64,000 bases of DNA from Flavobacterium chryseum (GCF_004362015.1 NZ_SNWW01000005.1:62001-126000); one strand, 5' to 3'; counted from the stretch's first letter, positions 11,901-18,074 are shown. The notes: generated by a model not told the origin, from the letters alone. A program made the numbers and translations.

Positions 11901-12835
11901 ACATAAGCAGCTCCCGATTTAAGTATTCCTAATAAAACTATTGGTATAAATTCGTTTCGCTCCAATTTTATTCCTACCAGATCATTCGGCTGGATGCTGT
12001 ATTTTTTTCTTAAATAATGCGCTAATTGATTGGCTCTTTGATTAAGTTCTTTATAAGTCAGTTCTTTATTTTTAAAAATAATAGCCGTATTATCAGGTGT
12101 TTTTACTGCTTGTTCTTCAAATAATTCAACCAAAGTTTTATTTGCATAATCTTTTGCAGCAGGATTAAAATCATGAAGTAATTGCTCTTTTTCTAATAAC
12201 GAAACAATGGCTATTTTATCAACAGTTTCGTTAATATAAAGATCCAGATGCAATAACCAATTTGCATAAGAATTTAAAAAATGATCTGCTACACTGTCTT
12301 CTACAAATGAAGAATCATACGAAATTATTAATTCTAATGCTGTATCGTTTTTAGTTACTGATAATGAAAACGGAAAATTGTGGTTTGTTTGCGCAGTTTT
12401 CGAATTATAGAAAAAACCAAAAAGCGCATATTTAGAAAAGGGATAATTTTTCTGTAATTTATCTTCGTATTCTGAATAGGTGTATGCTTCCTTTACTTCT
12501 TTTTTAATTTCCTGCAAATAATCCTTAAATGACTTGCCAGACGCTTCAGTATTTTTGTACAACAAAGTTATTTCATCGTTATTAACCTTCGATGAAAAAA
12601 TAAAACTTTCAATTTCAAAATAGCGTTCTAATAAAGCATTAAAAACGGCCAGTAAAACAGTTAATTCTGCTGTAGTATTTTCATTGGTAAGCTTGCTGAA
12701 AAATGAAATACTATTACGATCAACTTGTATACTCTTAATTTTCGGGTTTTCTATCTCAACACTATTAACCAGAGGACTATTTTTAACTTTTTTTATCCAA
12801 TAGTTCGAAATGCTTTTTTGTTCTATGTTTGTCAT
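5954..12835 (-). CDS. Nonribosomal peptide synthetase, two modules plus terminal C: (half-C)-A-PCP-C-A-PCP-C
   Basis: This 2293-residue protein is the first synthetase of the operon. Residues 1-230 look like a condensation-domain C-terminal lobe without HHxxxDG. A1 (YTSGTTGNPKG near 370), PCP1 (GGHSLMIG, serine near 753), C (QHIIGDGW near 940), A2 (YTSGTTGKPKG near 1405), PCP2 (GGHSLKLG near 1787) and a last C domain (HHIISDAW near 1980, with Ala where Gly is usual) follow. Both A domains read as pocket code DLYNNALTYK by eye. This resembles the DLFNNALTYK type reported for Ala/Gly, so two small residues are expected. The two A domains are alike over long stretches (FDLS, NTVPSSIR, INLAGEPFPVD, LYGPSEDTTYST), suggesting module duplication. 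Having a C domain at its end and no docking tail that I recognise, it should hand its dipeptide to the next protein 70 bp downstream. Confidence 0.95.
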   Translation of the reverse strand: MTNIEQKSISNYWIKKVKNSPLVNSVEIENPKIKSIQVDRNSISFFSKLTNENTTAELTVLLAVFNALLERYFEIESFIFSSKVNNDEITLLYKNTEASGKSFKDYLQEIKKEVKEAYTYSEYEDKLQKNYPFSKYALFGFFYNSKTAQTNHNFPFSLSVTKNDTALELIISYDSSFVEDSVADHFLNSYANWLLHLDLYINETVDKIAIVSLLEKEQLLHDFNPAAKDYANKTLVELFEEQAVKTPDNTAIIFKNKELTYKELNQRANQLAHYLRKKYSIQPNDLVGIKLERNEFIPIVLLGILKSGAAYVPIEINYPEERIQYIEKDSQCKLVIDKNHLRNYLNDPDHSNNTDNPKVINHHRDLAYIIYTSGTTGNPKGVMISHQNAVVLIYWSQEEYNADAFEIVYAATSYCFDLSVYELFYPLSIGKKIRILENALEIGEALQHDKKVLVNTVPSSIRHIIESGYSLKNTTIINLAGEPFPVDLSKKLLDTNAEIRNLYGPSEDTTYSTVYKLSAQKEYTKSVSIGKAISNTKVYILDKNLELLPVGVAGKLYISGDGLSKGYLNRAELTAEKFITNPFSDSVLMYDTGDVAKWLPDGTIDFLGRKDYQVKLRGYRVELGEIENAILSFSENVTEVVVLVLQNNAVQNLVAYFTKNKRIDEETLKSYLKEKLPAYMVPNYFIALDKIPLTPNGKTDRKVLESLPLHQLSNANYVAPGNEIEKTLVAIWQEILGIEKIGIEDNFFDLGGHSLMIGQVINNIYKRLNGTISYKELFLAPTIAQISQKIRKENYQSIPKTEVQNYYPLTASQHKMWVLSQFEGGNSAYNMHGAVKLTGDVDVLKLEKAFNLLIAKYEILRTYFKAGYDGEISQYILEEGQWKFNLIQENYSNKGKEELSQYLNEQQATIFDLTNAPLLKGALLKIEGNEHILSLVMQHIIGDGWSLELLISEIVTTYNNLVQGNIIDFSITIQYKDYAVWMQSQENEKSVLDSEEYWLSVFKEQIPVLELPIYKSRPAKQTYSGNTLTYSFSEAFLSKLKQFSKTNNATPFMTLMAGVNALLYRYTNQNNIILGTPMAGREHPDLENQLGLFLNTLAIKTKITGTDSFSALLDVQRKTLIDAYEHQNYAFSSLVNKLNLKRDASRSALFDVFVVLQNQAQLKTIHTNAPMEGVAVEPFEIKRNTSQFDLSFVFTEKKEELLLSLEYNTDIYDEFWINAIFKHFENLLTIAFNDANVTIDAIEYLEESEKELLLKIFNENEIYFPKEATIVDLLELQADKTPDYCALIFNDVQLTYKELHEQSNQLAYYLRENYDIIPNDLVGVRLKRDEHLVIVILAVLKSGAAYVPIDVNYPVERINYIIEDSNCKVVIDEKELDQFLVKKQNSAKENLQKINKAGDLAYVIYTSGTTGKPKGVLITHKNVTAFLYWAKKEFNTGSFDLVYAATSHCFDLSAYEMFFTLSVGKTIKLLGNALEISKELKKDKRVLINTVPSSIRSLIAEDFSALENANIINLAGEPFPVDIARELLNTAAEIRNLYGPSEDTTYSTTYKLEKDKIYKSIPIGKPIANTQAYILDENLQLIPLGIVGKLYLAGEGVALGYLNKEELTATKFIKNPFIKDSIMYDTGDLVKWFPDGNIEYLGRKDHQVKLRGYRIELEEIENSLLQISDTVKQVVVVVKHFKGTDILVAYYTGGEGISKNDFKKYLQNILPGYMIPQYYVEVPFIPLSPNGKTDKEALPDIDGNTEISNGLIAPTGRIEKTLALIWKDVLGLETISSADDFFSLGGHSLKLGQLINKINEQFQVTVSFEKLFEYSVLKDQAELIKNSFSNNYMSIDAVPNETSYEMSYAQKSLWMVSQFKGKEIAYNIPAAYHFHGKFDIEAFKEAFYLVILKHEILRTVFKEDEEKNIKQFIIPSSAFQFSVGYEDFSTNTDKELLLKNEIQQTAGFAFDLFRGPLFKAKLVCLGNEHYAFLFVIHHIISDAWSLQLLIEEISANYNSILKKQVVDSSPLAIQYKEYSYWLKNEMKTNAITNTYWMNELQGYLRPLKLNYDYLPQTNADNQGGKVDFFLNTEANLSIKKIAKKLNVTEFTFHLAAFFSFLNLQTAETDIILGVPFAGRAHANLEDQLGYYVNLLPIRLHLHENENFETIIKMVQDKLSNAFENQMYPIDLILRDLEFERGERGTNFINTGFTWNNLAHDEFRINENLTAKVQNVFTEQVKYDLWIISNGSNFILEYRKDLFSRDSIDLLVERYLVFLEALSKNTAGEIASYSFKTQSEKQLESSRINIEINF

Positions 12836-13084
12836 TTAAAAATCTTATAATTAGATAAACATTCAACTTCTTCAAAATCTTATGAAGGAATTATTGTAGT
12901 ACTTTTTTGTTGTAAAAAATATTTTCTTTAAAAAATAACTGAAAAACGTGTAATGGTTTTAAAGTCGATTATCTACATAGAAAATATAGATATTATAAAT
13001 AGTATTTTTCCCTATAAAATAGTAAGTCCCTAAAAATTAATTTGATAAAATTTATCTACAATGCTAAAGCCGGGTTTTATAGCT
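12836..13084 (-). other. AT-rich spacer between antiterminator and first NRPS gene
   Basis: This 249-bp stretch holds no gene. Just after the stop of the NusG-like gene lies a bulged hairpin at about 13051-13071: GCTA/TAGC with AAA/TTT inside it and a CCGGG-containing loop. It has no clear U-run, so it could be a pause or weak attenuation site rather than a terminator. The rest is A+T-rich with no box I trust. A long leader between an antiterminator gene and its giant target genes is where processive antitermination would act, but that is inference. Confidence 0.35.
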
Positions 13085-13594
13085 TTAATTTTGTAAATAA
13101 TAGGAAGGAATCGTAGCGGTGATATTTTTTTGTAAGGAATCGATTCTAACAACAATTTTATTGATATTATTTGTATTTAAAACCTGGCATTCTAATCCGC
13201 TTAATGCACCGTAAGAGATTGTTTTAAAGTCACCAACTCTGAAATTTTCAACATTTGTTTCAATCTCAGTTAAATCATTACCTAATAGAAAAAGTTGAAT
13301 TTTTTTAATTTCTTCGTCACTTACTTTGGCATACTCCATTCCAAAACGTATGTACATGCATGCTCCATTAACCGCAAGTGTTTTGTAAAAGTCTAGTGAA
13401 GAATTAATCTTTACAAAAATATAAGACGGAAAAAGTAATTTCTGAATATTCTTTTTTCTGTCTGTACGCTTACTCTCAACCTCAATTGTGGGTAAAAAAG
13501 CCTTAATAGACAACTGTCCAAGTACATCAAATACTTTTTTTTCATGATGGCATTTTACATATAAAACATACCAACCATTGTGAGCTGATTTCAT
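13085..13594 (-). CDS. NusG-paralogue transcription antiterminator (UpxY/LoaP-like)
   Basis: The 169-residue protein has the NusG N-terminal fold signature: GWYVLYVKCHHEKKV at residues 7-21, then KKNIQKLLFPSYIFVKI near 47-63. A C-terminal KOW-like domain follows (VGDFKTISYGALSGLECQVL near 122-141). Housekeeping NusG is normally found beside secE and rplK; this copy stands alone before two giant NRPS genes on the same strand. Specialised NusG paralogues such as UpxY, RfaH and LoaP ride RNA polymerase on long operons and suppress premature termination. I infer that job here for an operon of more than 12.8 kb. The start ATG at 13594 is the only good one and is preceded by an A+T-rich stretch, as usual in this phylum. 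Confidence 0.88.
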   Translation of the reverse strand: MKSAHNGWYVLYVKCHHEKKVFDVLGQLSIKAFLPTIEVESKRTDRKKNIQKLLFPSYIFVKINSSLDFYKTLAVNGACMYIRFGMEYAKVSDEEIKKIQLFLLGNDLTEIETNVENFRVGDFKTISYGALSGLECQVLNTNNINKIVVRIDSLQKNITATIPSYYLQN

Positions 13595-13625
13595 AAATAT
13601 TAAGGTTCTTTTAATAGCTACGCTG

Positions 13626-13641
13626 TTCTCGGTTACGAGAA
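13626..13641 (-). promoter_or_regulatory. Leader hairpin before the antiterminator gene
   Basis: A perfect 6-bp stem TTCTCG/CGAGAA with a 4-nt loop lies 31 bp before the start codon of the NusG-like gene. In the minus-strand RNA it would form in the 5' leader. RfaH needs an ops element and LoaP an RNA hairpin in the leader of their target operons, so this is a candidate loading element. No U-run follows, so it is not a terminator. Confidence 0.4.
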
Positions 13642-13722
13642 TCTTTTTCTAATTACTGGTTTGAAAAACTAAAAAACGCATCAGATTTATCGCTAAATTA
13701 AGAGGAGTGTGAACATAAAAAT

Positions 13723-13754
13723 TACGGACTTTTCAGATAAAAACTACGGACTTT
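13723..13754 (-). promoter_or_regulatory. Two direct TACGGACTTT half-sites upstream of the NRPS operon
   Basis: TACGGACTTT occurs at 13723-13732 and again at 13745-13754, exactly 22 bp apart (two helical turns). On the minus strand they read AAAGTCCGTA and face the NusG-like/NRPS operon, with a poor -7 box (TATGTTCA) just downstream. The TCCGTA core equals the right arm of the palindromes at 16537 and 16638 in front of the lipoprotein and response-regulator genes. I infer a binding site of that regulator. Confidence 0.5.
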
Positions 13755-14104
13755 AAACAAAAACATAAAATATTGATAATAAAACAAATACGTATGTTAT
13801 TTTAATATAGAAGAGAATATTTTATATTAAAATAACAAAGATTAACACGAACGCCGTTCTAAATAAGACATAAAGATTTATATCTTTTTAAATCAGTTAA
13901 TGAAATAAAACATGTGGAGTTTACAAATGAAAAATTACCGCAGAGAACATTACGTTTTTACTCTTAACTTTTATAAAAAGACAAAGTTCGCAAAGCTTTG
14001 TATTGATTTAGCTTTGCGAACTTTGTCGTTTCGAGGTAAAAAATAATTAGTAATTATATTTTTTTTTATGTTTCTCTATAACATTTAGTATTATTGATCT
14101 CAAA
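13755..14104. other. Intergenic region between HK gene end and NRPS promoter region
   Basis: Apart from the 18-bp inverted repeat listed separately at 13980-14027, this stretch is A+T-rich and has no open frame that looks coding. It lies downstream of the histidine kinase gene and upstream of the NRPS operon, both on the minus strand. Confidence 0.5.
13980..14027. repeat. Perfect 18-bp inverted repeat of the CGCAAAG family
   Basis: GACAAAGTTCGCAAAGCT at 13980-13997 and its exact reverse complement at 14010-14027 flank a 12-nt loop. It would fold into a strong stem on either strand and may end transcription of the histidine kinase gene. The words CGCAAAG and TACCGCAGAGAAC nearby recur in the repeats at 40630 and 44793, so it belongs to a dispersed intergenic family. 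Confidence 0.8.
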
Positions 14105-16129
14105 TTAAGTTAGTTCCTCAAGATTAAATATAACTTCTATTTTTGTTCCTTTTCCTATCTCTGATTCTATATTAAAATAACCTTTTAATGAGTTTGCCCG
14201 CTCTTTCATATTACTTAACCCAATACCCTCTTTTTTGCTTTTTATATCAAAACCTTGTCCATCATCAATAATCGACATTTTTAAAAGTCCATTTTTTTCT
14301 GATTGAATTTTTACTTCGCAATTTAAAGCACCAGCATATTTGTTTAAATTTAAAGTAGCCTCTTGGATAATGCGATATAAGTTGATCTTATATACATTTT
14401 GAATAGTTGACCATTCTAGGTTTTCATCGGTTAAATATGTAAATTGAGTATTACCTGTAACGTTTTGATTTTCTACTAAAGTTGATAGCAGAATATTAAA
14501 ATCATTACCATCTAAAAAAGAATTACGGCCTAAGTCATGTGATATCGTTCTGATTTCATTTTCTATATTCTGAAGTTCAAAAATATACTCTTTTCTTTTT
14601 TCGATTATTTCATTTTCTACTTTCGAATTAAAAAATCCCAGATTCATTCGAACACCATAAATTCTATTCATTATTCCGTCATGCAGTTCTTTTGCAATTT
14701 TGGATTTTTCATTCTCTTTTGCATTATTTATTTTTTCATGCTGCTCCATTAACAGCAGGTAAATTTCCTCGTTTGCTGATTTCTGTTTCTTTAAAAACTG
14801 CAATTCTTTATTTTTATATTTCGAATATCTCAATATAACAATGATAAGCAATAGAAAAACTAATGCAAATGAAATGGTTAAAATATAGAAGTTTTTCGTC
14901 GTCAAAATTTTATTTTCATCTTCAATTCTTGAAGTTTCGTATTCGATTCTTGCATATTTATTATGTGCATTTTTTTGAACAACATTAATACTGTCACTCA
15001 AATTAATGTATTCATTTGCATAATAAAAACTATTCTTTTTATCTAGAGTATAAAGCAGTTTTAATGACGTTAAAATTTCATTACTATTCTTAATTCTGGT
15101 TGCCAGAACATTGGCTTCCTTAAGAATATTAATTGCTCTAAAAGTATCTTTTTGTGTTAAGAAATATTCGCCAATATGGATTTTTTTGTATAGAATATCT
15201 GATTCATTTCCGTTATTTTTTAAAATTTCTAATGATTTTGAAAACATTGCGTAAACATTGCGATAGTCTCCATTTTTCATCTTAGAATACGCTAGATTAC
15301 TAAGAACATTGGCATATAATCTAGGCCATTTTTCTTCTAAATTGTTAGAAAGTAAACCTTGTAATTTTGCGATAGATTTTGAGTATTCCCCTTTTAAATC
15401 ATAAAGATTACAGATATTGATACTGGATGCGATATAATAATTATTCTCTTCTTCTTTATCAATACCTGTAATCTTCATTTTTTCTAAATTATTTAAAGCT
15501 TGCTGGTGATACCATAATGCCTTGTCATAATTGGCCAGCTTTTCTAAACATGTCCCCATCAATGTATTGCAGGAATAGCTTAACCTCTGATCCTTAGAAT
15601 CTCTTAAATAATGAAGGGCCTTAGAAATTTGAACTTCGCATTCTGTATAATTTCCGTCATAAAACAAAACATACGCTTTATTAAATAACATTCGTGCCAT
15701 ATTACTATAATCAGATAACTTATAATATAATTTTTCTGCCTGTAAATAATAAAAATAGGCGCTATCTTTTTTTACACTTCCATAACTATCTCCGATATAA
15801 TAAAATGCTTTGGCCATTCCCTCTTTATCATTAACCTGTTTTGATAATTTAAGAACCAATAAGCTTACATCCAAAGATTTTTTTAGATTGTTATTATAGT
15901 AATACTCAGTAGACAACTTAAAATAAAAGTTTCTAACAACAGAATCATTCTCCTGAACCCGCAATACATTAAATATTGAATCTAAGTATTTTTCTTTTTT
16001 TTTGCTTTCTAAATGAGTATTGTCAAATGAAAGAGTTGTTTTAATTTTTGAACTCGTTAATTCTGTTTTCTTACATGAAAAAAATATCAGTACCAGAATT
16101 AAACAAATTATTTTATAAGGTTTCGCCAA
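14105..16129 (-). CDS. TPR-containing sensor histidine kinase, HisKA_3 type, lipoprotein-like N-terminus
   Basis: The 674-residue protein starts with a lipoprotein signal (lipobox LIFFSC, Cys19). TPR-like helical repeats cover about 70-370 (for example ALWYHQQALNNLEKM), a transmembrane segment lies near 408-430, and a coiled stretch follows. The H-box is KIAKELHDGIMNRIYG near 478-493, and the HATPase region has DDGQGFD and GIGLSNMKERA. This is the NarL/FixJ-partner class of kinase. The TPRs should be periplasmic, where they could sense a ligand or partner protein. It lies 101 bp downstream of a small lipoprotein gene on the same strand. The likely partner regulator is at 16693 on the opposite strand. 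The assignment of its signal is unknown. Confidence 0.93.
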   Translation of the reverse strand: MAKPYKIICLILVLIFFSCKKTELTSSKIKTTLSFDNTHLESKKKEKYLDSIFNVLRVQENDSVVRNFYFKLSTEYYYNNNLKKSLDVSLLVLKLSKQVNDKEGMAKAFYYIGDSYGSVKKDSAYFYYLQAEKLYYKLSDYSNMARMLFNKAYVLFYDGNYTECEVQISKALHYLRDSKDQRLSYSCNTLMGTCLEKLANYDKALWYHQQALNNLEKMKITGIDKEEENNYYIASSINICNLYDLKGEYSKSIAKLQGLLSNNLEEKWPRLYANVLSNLAYSKMKNGDYRNVYAMFSKSLEILKNNGNESDILYKKIHIGEYFLTQKDTFRAINILKEANVLATRIKNSNEILTSLKLLYTLDKKNSFYYANEYINLSDSINVVQKNAHNKYARIEYETSRIEDENKILTTKNFYILTISFALVFLLLIIVILRYSKYKNKELQFLKKQKSANEEIYLLLMEQHEKINNAKENEKSKIAKELHDGIMNRIYGVRMNLGFFNSKVENEIIEKRKEYIFELQNIENEIRTISHDLGRNSFLDGNDFNILLSTLVENQNVTGNTQFTYLTDENLEWSTIQNVYKINLYRIIQEATLNLNKYAGALNCEVKIQSEKNGLLKMSIIDDGQGFDIKSKKEGIGLSNMKERANSLKGYFNIESEIGKGTKIEVIFNLEELT

Positions 16130-16230
16130 AAGTTTAAGTATTATTTTACAATTTCAAATATAGCGTTTTGAAATAAAAAGACTATAAAATTTAAAAATAA
16201 TAAAACACTACTTCTTAAAAATAATGGCAA

Positions 16231-16479
16231 TTAATCTTTTCTTGGTGGTCTTGGAATAATAGGATCTCCTTCTGTAAGGTTATTTACTTGCGGAAACGTA
16301 TCATTGCTGATTGAGTCTCCAACTTTTGCAGTTGCATTCAATTTTTGTAATTGCTCTTTTGTTACCGTTTTTGATTGGTTGCCGCTATTTGTTTCAACTT
16401 CGTAATCATCATTTGTACATGAAAAAGTTAACAATGAAATAGAAATAAGTAAACCTGGAATAAAAAATTTGCTTTTCAT
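16231..16479 (-). CDS. Small lipoprotein of unknown function, 82 aa
   Basis: The product has a clear lipoprotein signal with lipobox LLTFSC (Cys21), leaving a mature chain of about 62 residues that is polar and ends GDPIIPRPPRKD. I do not recognise a domain. It is probably cotranscribed with the TPR histidine kinase gene 101 bp downstream. Its promoter region carries the palindrome at 16537-16551, similar to that of the divergent response regulator. Its position suggests an envelope accessory, sensor partner or signal precursor of this two-component system; that is inference. Small size is real rather than truncation: it has a start, a signal and a stop in a clean frame. Confidence 0.75.
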   Translation of the reverse strand: MKSKFFIPGLLISISLLTFSCTNDDYEVETNSGNQSKTVTKEQLQKLNATAKVGDSISNDTFPQVNNLTEGDPIIPRPPRKD

Positions 16480-16536
16480 AAAAATAATTTTAATTTGTTG
16501 TTAAGACAAAAAAACAGCTTACTCCGAATTAAAATG

Positions 16537-16551
16537 TACGGTAAATCCGTA
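16537..16551. promoter_or_regulatory. Palindromic operator TACGG-N5-CCGTA before the lipoprotein gene
   Basis: TACGGTAAATCCGTA is a perfect 5-bp inverted repeat with a 5-bp spacer. It lies 58 bp upstream of the lipoprotein start. On the minus strand its outer arm runs straight into TACATTTT, a near match to the TAnnTTTG box. LuxR/NarL-type regulators bind dyads of this size. Confidence 0.6.
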
Positions 16552-16637
16552 ATATTTAGTTTATTATATAATAAAAGTAGGATTTAAACTAATTGTAAGT
16601 CAATACGTAAACTTCATTGTAAAACAATTAAATCCCT

Positions 16638-16656
16638 ATTACGGAAAATCCGTAAT
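16638..16656. promoter_or_regulatory. Palindromic operator ATTACGGAAAATCCGTAAT before the response regulator gene
   Basis: The 19-bp site has 8-bp perfect arms around a 3-bp centre and contains the same TACGG/CCGTA arms and spacing as the site at 16537. It ends 6 bp before the TACATTTG box of the response regulator gene and so replaces the -33 region. That is where an activator or autoregulator would bind. Confidence 0.65.
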
Positions 16657-16662
16657 ATTTCT

Positions 16663-16670
16663 TACATTTG
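16663..16670 (+). promoter_or_regulatory. TAnnTTTG -7 box of the response regulator gene
   Basis: TACATTTG matches the Bacteroidota -7 consensus exactly and lies 23 bp before the ATG at 16693, giving a very short leader. No TTG -33 element is present; the palindrome occupies that place. Confidence 0.6.
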
Positions 16671-16692
16671 TTCAAATCGAATTTAATAAATT

Positions 16693-17361
16693 ATGGATCT
16701 TAATATTTTGATCGTCGACGATCATCCGATGACGGTGGATAGTTATGTTAACCTTTTATCTGATGGGGAGTTTCAAGAAAATATTCCAAACTTTATAAAG
16801 AGTCATAATTGTGAAGATGCTTATAATAAGATTATATTTCACCTCAAGCAAAATATTAATATTGATCTTGCTCTTCTTGATATTAATTTACCTCCTTATA
16901 AACCATTAAATATCAATAATGGTATTGATTTGGCATTTCTACTTAAAGAAAAGTTACCCAATTGTAAAATAGTACTTCTCACAATGCGTAGTGAACCATT
17001 GACAGTAGATAAAATAATAAAAGGTATACAGCCTGAAGGTTTTATATCAAAAAGTGATATCAATTTTGAATTATTTCCTGTAATCTGTAAAAACATCATT
17101 AATGGTGAAATATTCAGAAGTAATACAATAGTAGAATCACAAAGAGAGCTATTTAAGAAAAATATAAATTGGGATAATCATGATAATCAAATTTTAATAT
17201 TAATTTCTGAAGGTGTAAAAACGATAAACCTTCCTGATTATATACCTCTTTCGATGAGTGCAATTGAAAAAAGAAAAGCAAACATAAAAGATCAGTTACT
17301 AAAAGGAAAAGGAAGTGATAAAGATTTGATTGAAAAAGCGAAAGATTTAGGATTATTGTAA
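16693..17361 (+). CDS. Response regulator, receiver plus atypical LuxR-like HTH
   Basis: The 222-residue protein has a receiver domain: acidic pair D9-D10, phosphoacceptor D63 in LLDINLP, T97 and K120 in GFISKSD. The C-terminal about 60 residues (ILISEGVKTINLPDYIPLS and following SAIEKRKANIKD) resemble the HTH of flavobacterial LuxR-type regulators, with loose conservation. It stands divergent from the lipoprotein-kinase pair and is their likely partner. Its own promoter holds the best copy of the TACGG palindrome, so autoregulation is likely. The same half-sites before the NRPS operon suggest that it also controls peptide synthesis. Confidence 0.88.
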   Translation: MDLNILIVDDHPMTVDSYVNLLSDGEFQENIPNFIKSHNCEDAYNKIIFHLKQNINIDLALLDINLPPYKPLNINNGIDLAFLLKEKLPNCKIVLLTMRSEPLTVDKIIKGIQPEGFISKSDINFELFPVICKNIINGEIFRSNTIVESQRELFKKNINWDNHDNQILILISEGVKTINLPDYIPLSMSAIEKRKANIKDQLLKGKGSDKDLIEKAKDLGLL

Positions 17362-17383
17362 TTTGTTTTTATGTGTAAAATTC

Positions 17384-17455
17384 AATGATGTTGACCATCT
17401 GTTTACAATTTAAAGTGACCAACTAGTTTAGATTTGAATTGTCCATCAAATTTCG
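17384..17455. repeat. IS21-like end remnant with repeated TGACC words
   Basis: TTGACCA, AGTGACCA and TTGTCCAT occur in a row at roughly 22-25 bp spacing. IS21-family elements of Bacteroidota carry such repeated GACC words near their termini, and the next 0.5 kb holds an istA remnant. The istB gene expected between them is absent, so the element is a deletion relic. Confidence 0.5.
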
Positions 17456-17539
17456 TGCAAACTGAGCAACTCGATTTATTTCAAAAAACCTCTAATAATA
17501 CTAGTGTTCAGTAAGATCCTTTTCTGTTCCATTCCTGTT

Positions 17540-18025
17540 AAATAGATATTATATCCAAGATGTTCTATGTAGTTTTAAAATTATAAATCTTAATGTGAAG
17601 TGCGCGTTTACAGGCATTCACTAATTTTTCTGTAGCTGCTTTTTTTTCAAAAGATAATGTCCCTAAACAGCTTTTACAGGTCTGCTCCGGGTGATTCCTT
17701 TTATCTGCATAATATATTCTCCTACAGCCGAATCAATACTATTTGCCCAATCAATAAATCTTAAGGCGTGCCATTGAGATACAAATTGATGTGTGCTTCC
17801 CAGATGTTCAGGATTTGTAGATGTAGGCTTGTGATTTCTGATGTGAGTAGCTATACGATTCTATTTGAAGTAGATTTATGCTCTAGAGTTTGTGTACAAC
17901 AGTTTTACTTTTTTCTTTAAATATTGATAAAATTCACTGTAATAATTCTTATCTTGACTTACTTGAATATGTTCATTCTGCATAACTGTTGCCAGAGACT
18001 GGTATTTAATCTCAAAGCGTTCCAT
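17540..18025 (-). pseudogene. Decayed IS21-family transposase (IstA) C-terminal part
   Basis: Read across frames on the minus strand, the stretch gives IstA-like segments in order: ERFEIKYQSLATVMQ with DKNYYS nearby, KKKVKLLYTNS, NRIATHIRNHKPTSTNPEHL, STHQFVSQW, RFIDWANSIDSAV, HPEQTCKSCLGTLSF and KLVNACKRAL. It is broken by a stop after LYTNSRA, a TAG within FK-NRIA, a frameshift before HPEQ, and a TAG after NFKTT. The N-terminal half (integrase DDE part) is missing. The match rests on remembered IstA motifs. It is a dead mobile-element relic between the response regulator and the SIMPL gene. Confidence 0.75.
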
Positions 18026-18074
18026 TTTTGAAAATCAGATTGCAATATCTAAAAGCAAAATTTCAAATAAAAAA

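Noticed and set aside
13600..13625. RfaH-type ops element near the NusG-like gene
   Set aside because: Only a partial GTAGC match on the minus strand; too short to claim.
18026..18074. Left end of the IS21 relic
   Set aside because: No terminal repeat or target duplication could be seen there.
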